From Gallionella sp. (GTDB lineage Bacteria > Pseudomonadota > Gammaproteobacteria > Burkholderiales > Gallionellaceae), in NCBI GenBank assembly GCA_030690245.1, contig JAUYGW010000234.1, positions 1-5,343 on the forward strand: 5,343 nt of DNA. Direction: 5' to 3'. Positions 1 through 5,343 of the stretch are shown here, one piece after another. The notes under the pieces were generated by a model. That model was not told where the DNA came from and searched no databases. It worked only from the letters and a program-made list of their open reading frames with translations. The translations under genes and the position numbers were made by a program. Each line of letters begins with the position of its first letter. Position 1 is the first letter of the stretch.

Positions 1-1
1 G

Positions 2-244
2 TTAAACATAGCGGAGGAAAATCCTGTTGCGGCAGATAAATCGCTGGACTCGATTCAGGCAACGGTTTCGCTATTGGGCACTCAACCGGAGATGGGCAGA
101 GCGCGTCCAGAACTGGCGGATGGGTTGCGCAGTTTTCCGACACGCACGCCATACATCATTTTTTATGTGCCCGATGGGGATGATCTGCTGGTTGTTCGGG
201 TGTTGCACCATGCCCGTGATATTGACGCAGAATATTTTTCTTAG
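2..244 (+). CDS. RelE/ParE-family toxin of a type II toxin-antitoxin system, 3' part only
   Basis: An open frame enters from the left edge (first whole codon at base 2) and runs 80 codons to TAG at 242-244. It reads LNIAEENPVAADKSLDSI at the left edge, then PEMGRARPELADGLRSFP, then YIIFYVPDGDDLLVVRVLHHARDID near the end. This is the usual ParE order: a helical hairpin ending in IAEENP, a GxxRPEL segment, a beta strand of the I(I/V)FY type, and a C-terminal VVRVLHxARD strand. Family members are usually about 95-100 residues, so roughly 15-20 N-terminal residues and the start lie outside. ParE toxins poison DNA gyrase, whereas RelE relatives cleave mRNA at the ribosome; the sequence looks more ParE-like, but the target cannot be fixed from it. 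The antitoxin gene normally lies just upstream and is not in view. The visible part has no frameshift or internal stop. The gene is convergent with rlmF, 36 bp away. Confidence 0.88.
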   Translation, partial: LNIAEENPVAADKSLDSIQATVSLLGTQPEMGRARPELADGLRSFPTRTPYIIFYVPDGDDLLVVRVLHHARDIDAEYFS

Positions 245-280
245 GCGATAGGTAATGGCGCTTCCCAGTGCCCAGATTCA

Positions 281-1270
281 TCATTTCCAGCGCGTCATGC
301 GCCACGCGCGTTGCCGGCTCTCGTCGAGAAAAGTCCAGGCCACGATCCGGCTCTTTTTCTGCCCCTGCGCCATCTCTATCGTTCTGCTGTCCAGCACGCC
401 GGCTCGTTTCAGCGCGCGATAAACGCCGGGCAGGCTGGCCGACTTCGAGACCAGCGTGGTGAACCACAAACAGCTGTCGCGAAGCTGCGCGCTCTCCTCT
501 ATCATGCGGCACACAAAAGCCTCCTCGCCCCCCTCACACCACAGCTCCGCGCCCTGCCCGCCGAAATTCAACAGTGGCTGCCTGGCGGCATCCTTGCCAA
601 GATTCTTCCATTTGCGCTGCGTGCCTGCATGGGCTTCAGCCAGCGAGGCATGGAACGGCGGATTGCACAAGGTGAGGTCGAACATCTCGTTCGCCCGCAC
701 CACGCCGGTGAAGGCCGCCGAGCGTGAGGTTTGCAGACGCAGTTCGATGGCATCGCTCAACCCGCTGTTCGCCTCCAGGATGCGTTGCGCGTTGTCGAGC
801 GCAGCCGGATCGATGTCGGTGCCAACGAACTGCCAGCCATAGGAACGGTGGCCGGTGAGCGGATAGACACAGTTGGCGCCGACGCCGATGTCGAGCACCC
901 GGACGGATTTGCCGCGCGGGATGATGCCGCCGTTGTCGGCACCCAGCAGATCGGCAAGGTAGTGGAGATAGTCCGCCCGGCCGGGGATGGGCGGGCAGAG
1001 ATACTGCGCCGGAATATCCCAGCCCGTGATGCCGTATGTCTGTTTCAACAGCGCGCGGTTGAGCGCTTTGACTGCCGCCGGGTTGGCGAAAGCGATGGAC
1101 TCATCGCCATACTCATTCGTCGCGACAAATGCCGCCAGCTCCGGGCTGCAGGCGATGAGCTGCCTGAAGTCGTAACGGCCCCGATGCGGATTGCGCGGAT
1201 GCAAACCGGTTTTTTCGGCAGGTGCGGCCCTGCCCTTCGCGGCGGATGCACCACGTTGTTTATCCTTCAT
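281..1270 (-). CDS. rlmF: 23S rRNA (adenine(1618)-N(6))-methyltransferase RlmF
   Basis: RlmF transfers a methyl group from S-adenosylmethionine to N6 of A1618 (E. coli numbering) in 23S rRNA, acting in the cytoplasm. From the ATG at 1270 the protein has 329 residues; the E. coli protein is about 308. Visible landmarks are [15 protein letters not shown] (21-35), [20 protein letters not shown] (84-103), the SAM-binding loop [13 protein letters not shown] (126-138), an acidic TDID (151-154) after the second strand, the catalytic NPPF (203-206), [16 protein letters not shown] (234-249) and [10 protein letters not shown] (299-308). All match the RlmF/YbiN family closely. The extra length is mainly a Lys/Ala-rich N-terminal stretch of about 20 residues. 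The frame also opens at a TTG at 1303, but the ATG is preferred because it is nearer the conserved domain; an AGGG lies 11 bases upstream of it, a weak ribosome site. The gene follows pfp on the same strand after 113 bp holding the 58-bp palindrome, so read-through from pfp is possible. Confidence 0.95.
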   Translation of the reverse strand: MKDKQRGASAAKGRAAPAEKTGLHPRNPHRGRYDFRQLIACSPELAAFVATNEYGDESIAFANPAAVKALNRALLKQTYGITGWDIPAQYLCPPIPGRADYLHYLADLLGADNGGIIPRGKSVRVLDIGVGANCVYPLTGHRSYGWQFVGTDIDPAALDNAQRILEANSGLSDAIELRLQTSRSAAFTGVVRANEMFDLTLCNPPFHASLAEAHAGTQRKWKNLGKDAARQPLLNFGGQGAELWCEGGEEAFVCRMIEESAQLRDSCLWFTTLVSKSASLPGVYRALKRAGVLDSRTIEMAQGQKKSRIVAWTFLDESRQRAWRMTRWK

Positions 1271-1307
1271 GCCTGATTTAACCCTAAAAAACGCAGTTGG
1301 CAAGGTG

Positions 1308-1365
1308 GTAGGGGCGAATTCATTCGCCCGAACAACGTGTTATGTGCGAATAAATTCGCACCTAC
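1308..1365. repeat. 58-bp nested palindromic element (REP/MITE-like)
   Basis: Two perfect hairpins lie side by side: GGGCGAATTCATTCGCCC (1312-1329) and GTGCGAATAAATTCGCAC (1344-1361), each with 8-bp arms and a 2-base centre. They are also near copies of each other in opposite orientation. The whole element, from GTAGG at 1308 to CCTAC at 1365, folds as one long inverted repeat with 22-base arms differing at 3 positions, around a 14-base centre at 1330-1343. Neither hairpin is followed by a T-run on either strand, so it does not look like an ordinary intrinsic terminator. From memory, similar GTAGGGGCGAATTCATTCGCCC-like palindromes recur between genes in many proteobacterial genomes; only one copy is in this window. 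It lies between the pfp stop and the rlmF start and could act as an RNA-stabilising or attenuating structure in a pfp-rlmF transcript. Confidence 0.8.
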
Positions 1366-1383
1366 ACAAGCGACTTGAATATC

Positions 1384-2577
1384 TTACAAACGCCCCATCT
1401 TCGGCAACTCACCCACCAGCGGCGCGACGTAATCCAGCCACGCCTGCGTCACATCGTTGCCCGCCGCGTTGATGTATTCGTCCTTCATCTCGGTGGCGAC
1501 TTTCGCCACGGTCGATAGCGGCGTGATGAAGCATTCGCTGGCATACGGCTTGCTGCTCAGGCGGCGTATCGCCACTGAGCCGGGCTGGCCGGTGCTGGCG
1601 GCGTGGTTCACCGCAACGGTACCGACTTCGCGCGCTTCCTTCGCATCGACTTCGGAAATGATGGTCGGGAAGGAGCGTTGCAAATAGCCGAAGGTGTCGG
1701 CACGCACGCGCATTTTCTGCCCGGGGAAGGCTTCTTTCACCAGCGCGGCCAGCGTGTCGCCCAAGGCGCCCGAACCGGAAAGCTGGATATTGCCGTGCGA
1801 GTCGCGTTCGCCGCTGGTCGAGATCGGGTTGCCGTCCTTGTCGGAAATCCCTTCGGAAGCGGCAATCACGCAGCGGCCATATTTCGCCATCGTCTCGCGC
1901 ACATCCTGCTGGAATTTTTCGACATCGAACACGCGCTCCGGCAAATAGATCAGGTGCGGGCCGTCGCCTTCCGTCTGGCGCGCCAGGGCCGACGCGGCGG
2001 TCAAAAATCCGGCGCTGCGTCCCATCACCACGTTGACCTTGATGCCTTGCAGCGCGCGGTTGTCGCGGTCGTCGCCCATGAAGGCCAGCGCGACGAAACG
2101 CGCCGCCGAAGCGAAGCCGGGACAGTGGTCGGTGACTTTCAGGTCGTTGTCGATGGTCTTGGGAATATGCACGGTGCAGAAATCGTAATTCGCCTCCTTC
2201 GCCATCTCGGCGATGATATGCGCGGTCTCGGCGGAATCGTTGCCGCCGATGTAGAAGAAATAGCGCACGTCGTTCTTCCTGAACACCTCGAACACCCTCT
2301 CGCACTCGGCCTTGCCGGGCTTGAGGCGCACCGAACCCAGCGCCGCTGCCGGGGTGGTGGCGACCAGTTCGAGCTGCTCGACGCTCTGCATGGTCAGGTC
2401 AATGAAGTCTTCTTTCATGATGCCTGCGATGCCGTGGCGCGCGCCGAGGATGCCGGTGATATTGGGTTGCCGGCGCGCCGCCAGCACCGCGCCGACCAGC
2501 GATTGGTTGATGACGACGGTGGGGCCGCCCGATTGGCCGATCACCATTTTGCCGGTTAGCTTCGCTTGCGTTGCCAT
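1384..2577 (-). CDS. pfp: Pyrophosphate-dependent 6-phosphofructokinase (diphosphate--fructose-6-phosphate 1-phosphotransferase)
   Basis: The enzyme catalyses the reversible reaction fructose 6-phosphate + PPi = fructose 1,6-bisphosphate + Pi, so it can serve glycolysis or gluconeogenesis; in some methylotrophs relatives also act on sedoheptulose 7-phosphate. The protein has 397 residues. Motifs in order are GQSGGPT (14-20, phosphate-binding loop), GGNDS (111-115), PKTIDND (139-145, catalytic TIDND), MGRSAG (185-190), LPE (212-214) and GYLQRS (297-302, sugar-phosphate site). Two positions mark PPi use: Asp114, where ATP-dependent enzymes have Gly in GGDGS, and Lys140, where they have Gly in PGTIDND. 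The ATG at 2577 is chosen because GGGAGG lies 7 bases upstream; an in-frame TTG at 2592 lies upstream of that ribosome site. The gene is divergent from ppa. No broken motif or frameshift is seen. Donor specificity is inferred from residues alone. Confidence 0.94.
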   Translation of the reverse strand: MATQAKLTGKMVIGQSGGPTVVINQSLVGAVLAARRQPNITGILGARHGIAGIMKEDFIDLTMQSVEQLELVATTPAAALGSVRLKPGKAECERVFEVFRKNDVRYFFYIGGNDSAETAHIIAEMAKEANYDFCTVHIPKTIDNDLKVTDHCPGFASAARFVALAFMGDDRDNRALQGIKVNVVMGRSAGFLTAASALARQTEGDGPHLIYLPERVFDVEKFQQDVRETMAKYGRCVIAASEGISDKDGNPISTSGERDSHGNIQLSGSGALGDTLAALVKEAFPGQKMRVRADTFGYLQRSFPTIISEVDAKEAREVGTVAVNHAASTGQPGSVAIRRLSSKPYASECFITPLSTVAKVATEMKDEYINAAGNDVTQAWLDYVAPLVGELPKMGRL

Positions 2578-2584
2578 GACACCA

Positions 2585-2590
2585 CCTCCC
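2585..2590 (-). promoter_or_regulatory. Ribosome binding site of pfp
   Basis: Read on the minus strand this is GGGAGG, a near-complete Shine-Dalgarno sequence, followed by 7 bases and the ATG at 2577. It decides the start: the in-frame TTG at 2592 lies just upstream of the site and cannot be served by it. Confidence 0.85.
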
Positions 2591-2610
2591 AATGATAAAG
2601 ATGAATCATT
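2591..2610. repeat. Small inverted repeat in the pfp leader, possible operator or hairpin
   Basis: AATGAT (2591-2596) and ATCATT (2605-2610) form a perfect 6-bp inverted repeat around 8 bases. It sits directly upstream of the pfp ribosome site and overlaps a candidate minus-strand -10 box (TAGAAT, complement of 2608-2613). It could be an operator half-site pair or a weak leader hairpin. An AT-rich 6-bp repeat of this sort can arise by chance. Confidence 0.3.
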
Positions 2611-2613
2611 CTA
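2608..2613 (-). promoter_or_regulatory. Candidate -10 box for pfp
   Basis: On the minus strand the sequence is TAGAAT, one base from TATAAT, about 30 bases upstream of the pfp ATG. No convincing -35 hexamer is seen 16-18 bases further upstream, so this is tentative. Confidence 0.3.
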
Positions 2614-2650
2614 AACCGAATACGGCCCTGCGGCATCGCCCTGATTCGCT

Positions 2651-2656
2651 TATAAT
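2651..2656 (+). promoter_or_regulatory. -10 box of the ppa(-folD) promoter
   Basis: This is a perfect TATAAT, 36 bases before the ppa start codon, which would give a leader of roughly 30 bases. No good TTGACA-like -35 hexamer stands 16-18 bases upstream (the region reads CCTGCGGC) and there is no TG extension, so the promoter may depend on an activator or the box may be fortuitous. Confidence 0.55.
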
Positions 2657-2682
2657 TACGCGTTTTTTATTTCGCCAACCTT

Positions 2683-2687
2683 AAGGA
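2683..2687 (+). promoter_or_regulatory. Ribosome binding site of ppa
   Basis: AAGGA stands 5 bases before the ATG at 2693, with good sequence and spacing, and confirms this start. The encoded N-terminus MSLLNV equals that of E. coli Ppa. Confidence 0.8.
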
Positions 2688-2692
2688 AAAGT

Positions 2693-3235
2693 ATGAGTTT
2701 GTTAAATGTGCGCCCCGGCGACAATCTTCCCTACGAATGCAATGTCATCATTGAAATCCCTAAGCACGCCGACCCGGTAAAGTACGAAGTGGACAAGGTT
2801 TCCGGCGTGCTGGTGGTGGATCGTTTCATCGGGTCGCTGATGCGCTATCCGTGCAACTACGGCTTTATCCCGGAAACCATCGCCGACGACGGCGACCCGG
2901 TGGATGTGCTGGTGGTCACCCCGTTTCCCATCATTCATGGTGCTATCATCCCCTGCCGTCCGGTCGGCATGTTGAGCATGTCGGATGAAGGCGGCGGCGA
3001 CGCCAAGATCATCGCTGTGCCCACCGACAAGCTGACTCCGCTCTACCATGAAGTTCTGACTTACGAGGATTTGCCGAAAATCACGCTGGAGCAAATCAAG
3101 CATTTCTTTGAGCTTTACAAAGCCCTGGAGCCGGGCAAGTGGGTCAAGATCAACGGCTGGGAAGGGGTTGAAGCGGCTCATGCGGAAATCACGAATGGCA
3201 TCAAAGCGTACCAGAATAAATCTTCAGGCAAGTAA
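2693..3235 (+). CDS. ppa: Inorganic pyrophosphatase, soluble family I
   Basis: Ppa hydrolyses pyrophosphate to two phosphates in the cytoplasm, pulling forward the biosynthetic reactions that release PPi; it needs Mg2+ and is a homohexamer in E. coli. The protein has 180 residues against about 176 in E. coli. Every active-site residue I can place is present, one position later than in E. coli: Glu21, Lys30, Glu32, Arg44, Tyr52, Tyr56, the metal-binding Asp66/Asp68/Asp71 in DGDPVDVLV (66-74), Asp98, Asp103, Lys105, Tyr142 and Lys143. CRPVGMLSM (88-96) and [10 protein letters not shown] (148-157) are also typical. The enzyme should therefore be active. It is divergent from pfp, which uses the same substrate as phosphoryl donor, and is followed after 25 bp by folD on the same strand, so the two probably share a transcript. 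Confidence 0.97.
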   Translation: MSLLNVRPGDNLPYECNVIIEIPKHADPVKYEVDKVSGVLVVDRFIGSLMRYPCNYGFIPETIADDGDPVDVLVVTPFPIIHGAIIPCRPVGMLSMSDEGGGDAKIIAVPTDKLTPLYHEVLTYEDLPKITLEQIKHFFELYKALEPGKWVKINGWEGVEAAHAEITNGIKAYQNKSSGK

Positions 3236-3249
3236 CTCACTTAACCAAC

Positions 3250-3254
3250 GGGAG
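3250..3254 (+). promoter_or_regulatory. Ribosome binding site of folD
   Basis: GGGAG stands 6 bases before the ATG at 3261. It decides the start, because the folD frame is open upstream to 3108 inside ppa and contains earlier in-frame Met codons that lack folD homology. Confidence 0.75.
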
Positions 3255-3260
3255 AAAATC

Positions 3261-4121
3261 ATGACGGCACAGATTATCGACGGCAAGACCATCGCACAGG
3301 AAGTGCGCGCCGAATGGAAGGAGCGCGCCAATGCACTGAAAATACGTGGCGTCACGCCGGGGCTGGCGGTCATCATCGTCGGCGAAGACCCCGCCTCCAA
3401 GGTGTACGTCGCCAACAAGGTGAAGGCCTGCGCCGAACTGGGCCTGCATTCCGAGCACATCATCATGGCAGCCGACACACCGGAAGCCGTGCTGCTGAAG
3501 AAGATCGCCGAGCTGAACAGCGACCCGAAGATCCACGGCATCCTCGTGCAATTGCCCGTGCCGAAACATATCGACACCAGCAAGGTGCTCGAAGCCATCA
3601 GCCCGGACAAGGACGTGGACGGCTTCCACCCGATGAACGTCGGCGCGCTGGTCACCGGCAACATGCGCTTCGCCCCCTGCACCCCTTACGGTGCGATGAA
3701 GCTGCTGGAAAAATGCGGCGTGTCCATCGAAGGCAAGCATGCCGTGGTGGTCGGGCGCAGCAACATCGTCGGCAAGCCGATGGCGCTGATGCTGCTGCAA
3801 CATAACGCCACCGTCACGATCTGCACCTCCAAGACCGTCGACCTCGCCAAGTACACGCGCGATGCCGACATCCTCGTCGTCGCCACCGGCAAGGCGAAGA
3901 TGATCACCGGCAGCATGATCAAACCCGGCGCGGCGGTGATCGACGTCGGCATCAACCGCATGCCCGACGGCAAGCTGTGCGGCGACGTGGATTTCGATTC
4001 AGCGAAGGAAGTCGCCGGCTGGATCACCCCGGTTCCCGGCGGTGTCGGCCCGATGACCATCACCATGCTGGTGGCGAACGCCGTGCGCGCAGCGGAGCGC
4101 TTATCCGGTCTCGGCAAGTAA
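3261..4121 (+). CDS. folD: Bifunctional methylenetetrahydrofolate dehydrogenase / methenyltetrahydrofolate cyclohydrolase FolD
   Basis: FolD oxidises 5,10-methylene-THF to 5,10-methenyl-THF with NADP+ and hydrolyses that to 10-formyl-THF, supplying formyl groups for purines and initiator tRNA. The protein has 286 residues, normal for the family. Visible motifs are the YVANK segment with catalytic Tyr49 and Lys53 ([12 protein letters not shown], 47-58), GILVQLPVP (93-101, with Gln97), [10 protein letters not shown] (115-124, with Asp120), PCTPYG (139-144), the Rossmann-type cofactor loop [12 protein letters not shown] (162-173), VIDVGIN (226-232), GDVDF (241-245) and [11 protein letters not shown] (256-266). 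These match the E. coli residues Tyr50, Lys54, Gln98 and Asp121 with a shift of one. The gene is the second in a probable ppa-folD unit, 25 bp after ppa with no promoter seen between, and ends 68 bp before a strong terminator. Confidence 0.97.
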   Translation: MTAQIIDGKTIAQEVRAEWKERANALKIRGVTPGLAVIIVGEDPASKVYVANKVKACAELGLHSEHIIMAADTPEAVLLKKIAELNSDPKIHGILVQLPVPKHIDTSKVLEAISPDKDVDGFHPMNVGALVTGNMRFAPCTPYGAMKLLEKCGVSIEGKHAVVVGRSNIVGKPMALMLLQHNATVTICTSKTVDLAKYTRDADILVVATGKAKMITGSMIKPGAAVIDVGINRMPDGKLCGDVDFDSAKEVAGWITPVPGGVGPMTITMLVANAVRAAERLSGLGK

Positions 4122-4189
4122 ATTGAATATTGGATTCTTGTGATTGTTTAAGGCGGGATTCCGGAAGAAGTTTGGTATTCGTTCCAATC

Positions 4190-4216
4190 AAAAGCCGGGA
4201 ATGATCCCGGCTTTTT
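4190..4216. terminator. Bidirectional Rho-independent terminator between folD and the AI-2E gene
   Basis: The arms AAAAGCCGGGA (4190-4200) and TCCCGGCTTTT (4205-4215) are perfectly complementary over 11 bp around the loop ATGA, and T4216 extends the T-run to five. A GC-rich core flanked by A- and T-runs makes it usable from both strands: for ppa-folD on the plus strand, with five T, and for the convergent gene on the minus strand, with four T. The stop codon of the minus-strand gene (4216-4218) touches the stem. The 68 bases between folD and the stem hold nothing else I recognise. Confidence 0.92.
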
Positions 4217-5259
4217 CAAACCATGCTATCGCGGGTTGTCCACTCCTGTAACAGACTGAATCCCACCGCAAGCAGCGTCGGCCCGATGAAAATACCGACG
4301 AAGCCGAAGGCCAGCACCCCGCCCATCACACCGAACAAAACCAGGATGAACGGCAGGTTGCTGCTGCGGCTGATGAGCAGGGGCTTCACCACATTATCCA
4401 CGCTGCTGATCAGGAAAAACCCCCACAGCAGCATGAAAACCCCCCACCCAACAGTGCCTTGGTAGAACAGCCAGATGGCCGCACCGCCCCATATCAGGGG
4501 TGGCCCAACAGGAATCAGTGAGAATAAAAAAGTAGCGGCGCCGAGCAGCAGCGCTGCCGGCACGCCTGCAATCGCGAAACCGATTGTCGCCATTAAACCC
4601 TGTGCCAGTGCGGTCCCCAAGAGCCCGTACATGACACCCTGCACGGTGTTATTGACGATGCCGAGAATGTTCACCACATGGGTTCCGACCACGCGATCCA
4701 TCGCCACGTTAAGGAAACGCAACAACGCCTCGCCATTACGGTAGAAGAAGAAGCTGACGAACGCGGCCAAGCTCATTTCCATGACCCCCTGCCCAAGCAA
4801 GATTCCGCCCGCAAGCAGAAAATTCTTGGTGGGTTCCAGAAAACGTTTCACCAGGGCGAGCATTTCTTCCTGGCTGGTGGCGAGCAGGTGCCAGTATTCA
4901 TCGACCGAACCGCCGACTATCGGCACCCCTTTTACCCAAGACGGCGGCTCCAGCGGCCCGGCCTCAACGGCCTGCTTGACCCCATCGTAAAAAGCGGTAA
5001 TGTTATCGGCAAGGTTGTATGCCACCAAGGCCAACGGCAGGATAACCACGAGCACCAGCGATAGTGTCATGATGAACGCGGCTATATTTTGCCTGCCCTT
5101 CATCCTGCGCAACAACCAGACATAAAGAGGCCAGGTCGAGACGCACACCACGGCGGCAAGCAGCATTGCGGCCAGAAACGGCCTCAGCACCAGGAAGCAA
5201 CCCACCACCAGAATAGACATGACGGCAAGTTGAGCGAAATATTCGAAGCGTTTTTCCAT
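4216..5259 (-). CDS. AI-2E family transporter (PerM/YdiK-like integral membrane protein)
   Basis: This is a polytopic inner-membrane protein of 347 residues, typical of the family. Hydrophobic segments are visible at about 9-25 and 27-48 (a close pair), 58-82, 146-173, 205-232, 234-256, 258-288 (probably two passes) and 302-338. A soluble loop at about 85-145, rich in charged residues, follows the third segment, as in AI-2E proteins. Family signatures are SLIPVGPPLIWGGAAIWL (247-264), SSVDNVVKPLLIS (285-297), and the Gly-rich end with GVMGGVLAFGFVGIFIGP (310-327). The family is named after E. coli TqsA, linked to autoinducer-2 export, but most members have unproven roles and some are reported as ion antiporters, so the substrate here is unknown. 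This one resembles YdiK most. The ATG at 5259 begins MEKRFEY; only a weak AGGG lies 9 bases upstream. It converges on folD. Confidence 0.92.
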   Translation of the reverse strand: MEKRFEYFAQLAVMSILVVGCFLVLRPFLAAMLLAAVVCVSTWPLYVWLLRRMKGRQNIAAFIMTLSLVLVVILPLALVAYNLADNITAFYDGVKQAVEAGPLEPPSWVKGVPIVGGSVDEYWHLLATSQEEMLALVKRFLEPTKNFLLAGGILLGQGVMEMSLAAFVSFFFYRNGEALLRFLNVAMDRVVGTHVVNILGIVNNTVQGVMYGLLGTALAQGLMATIGFAIAGVPAALLLGAATFLFSLIPVGPPLIWGGAAIWLFYQGTVGWGVFMLLWGFFLISSVDNVVKPLLISRSSNLPFILVLFGVMGGVLAFGFVGIFIGPTLLAVGFSLLQEWTTRDSMV

Positions 5260-5343
5260 AGCGTTGTGCCCTGACCTTGCCCCTGAATTCCATATCCCTT
5301 AACAGTCTCATTATGCGGCATCCTTCAACTGTCGCTGGCACAA

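Noticed and set aside
257..272. Hairpin GGCGCT-TCCC-AGTGCC between the toxin gene and rlmF as a terminator
   Set aside because: It has only a 6-bp stem with one G-U pair and no T-run on either strand, so it is too weak to call.
1271..1303. TTG start for rlmF adding 11 residues
   Set aside because: It has no ribosome site and the added residues have no counterpart in the family; the ATG at 1270 is simpler. It cannot be fully excluded.
1603..2559. A 318-codon plus-strand open frame opposite pfp
   Set aside because: Its translation is rich in Arg, Ala, Gly and His with no family resemblance and it lies entirely antisense to a strongly conserved gene. It is what codon bias in pfp produces on the other strand.
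3108..3260. Upstream extension of the folD frame into ppa
   Set aside because: The extra 51 residues have no FolD homology and overlap ppa out of frame, while a good ribosome site precedes the ATG at 3261 and gives the normal family length.
5003..5341. A 112-codon minus-strand open frame over the start of the AI-2E gene
   Set aside because: It is out of frame with a clear membrane protein, is not conserved-looking, and overlaps that gene's first three membrane segments, so it is a shadow frame.
5311..5343. Possible 3' tail of another minus-strand gene (ten codons ending in TAA) upstream of the AI-2E gene
   Set aside because: Ten codons cut by the window edge give no family evidence, and another frame is also open to the edge. 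Sequence beyond 5343 is needed to decide.

Overview
The window is about 5.3 kb of moderately GC-rich, densely coding bacterial chromosome. The predicted proteins are of proteobacterial type. RlmF and family I pyrophosphatase resemble the E. coli proteins closely, while a pyrophosphate-dependent phosphofructokinase and a REP-like palindrome suggest a beta- or gammaproteobacterium. My best guess is a betaproteobacterium, for example a Nitrosomonadales/Gallionellaceae-type or methylotrophic lineage. That placement is inferred from protein character and was not tested by a search.

Layout, left to right. (1) 2-244, plus strand: the 3' part of a RelE/ParE-type toxin gene, cut by the window edge; any antitoxin gene would lie outside. 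(2) 281-1270, minus strand: rlmF, a 23S rRNA m6A1618 methyltransferase, convergent with the toxin. (3) 1308-1365: a 58-bp nested palindrome between rlmF and the gene upstream of it. (4) 1384-2577, minus strand: PPi-dependent 6-phosphofructokinase. (5) 2578-2692: a 115-bp divergent intergenic region with a consensus -10 box for ppa, good ribosome binding sites both ways and a small inverted repeat in the pfp leader. (6) 2693-3235, plus strand: ppa, soluble inorganic pyrophosphatase. (7) 3261-4121, plus strand: folD, 25 bp after ppa and probably co-transcribed. (8) 4190-4216: a strong bidirectional terminator. (9) 4216-5259, minus strand: an AI-2E family (PerM/YdiK-like) membrane protein whose stop codon abuts that terminator. 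The last 84 bases hold no gene I can support.

The main theme is pyrophosphate. A glycolytic enzyme that spends PPi as phosphoryl donor (pfp) and the enzyme that destroys PPi (ppa) are transcribed divergently from one short control region. FolD (one-carbon folate metabolism), RlmF (ribosome modification) and the membrane protein are housekeeping-type genes with no evident link beyond position. I see no CRISPR array, prophage, insertion sequence or clearly new multi-gene system. The items most worth a second look are the pfp/ppa control region and the nested palindrome.
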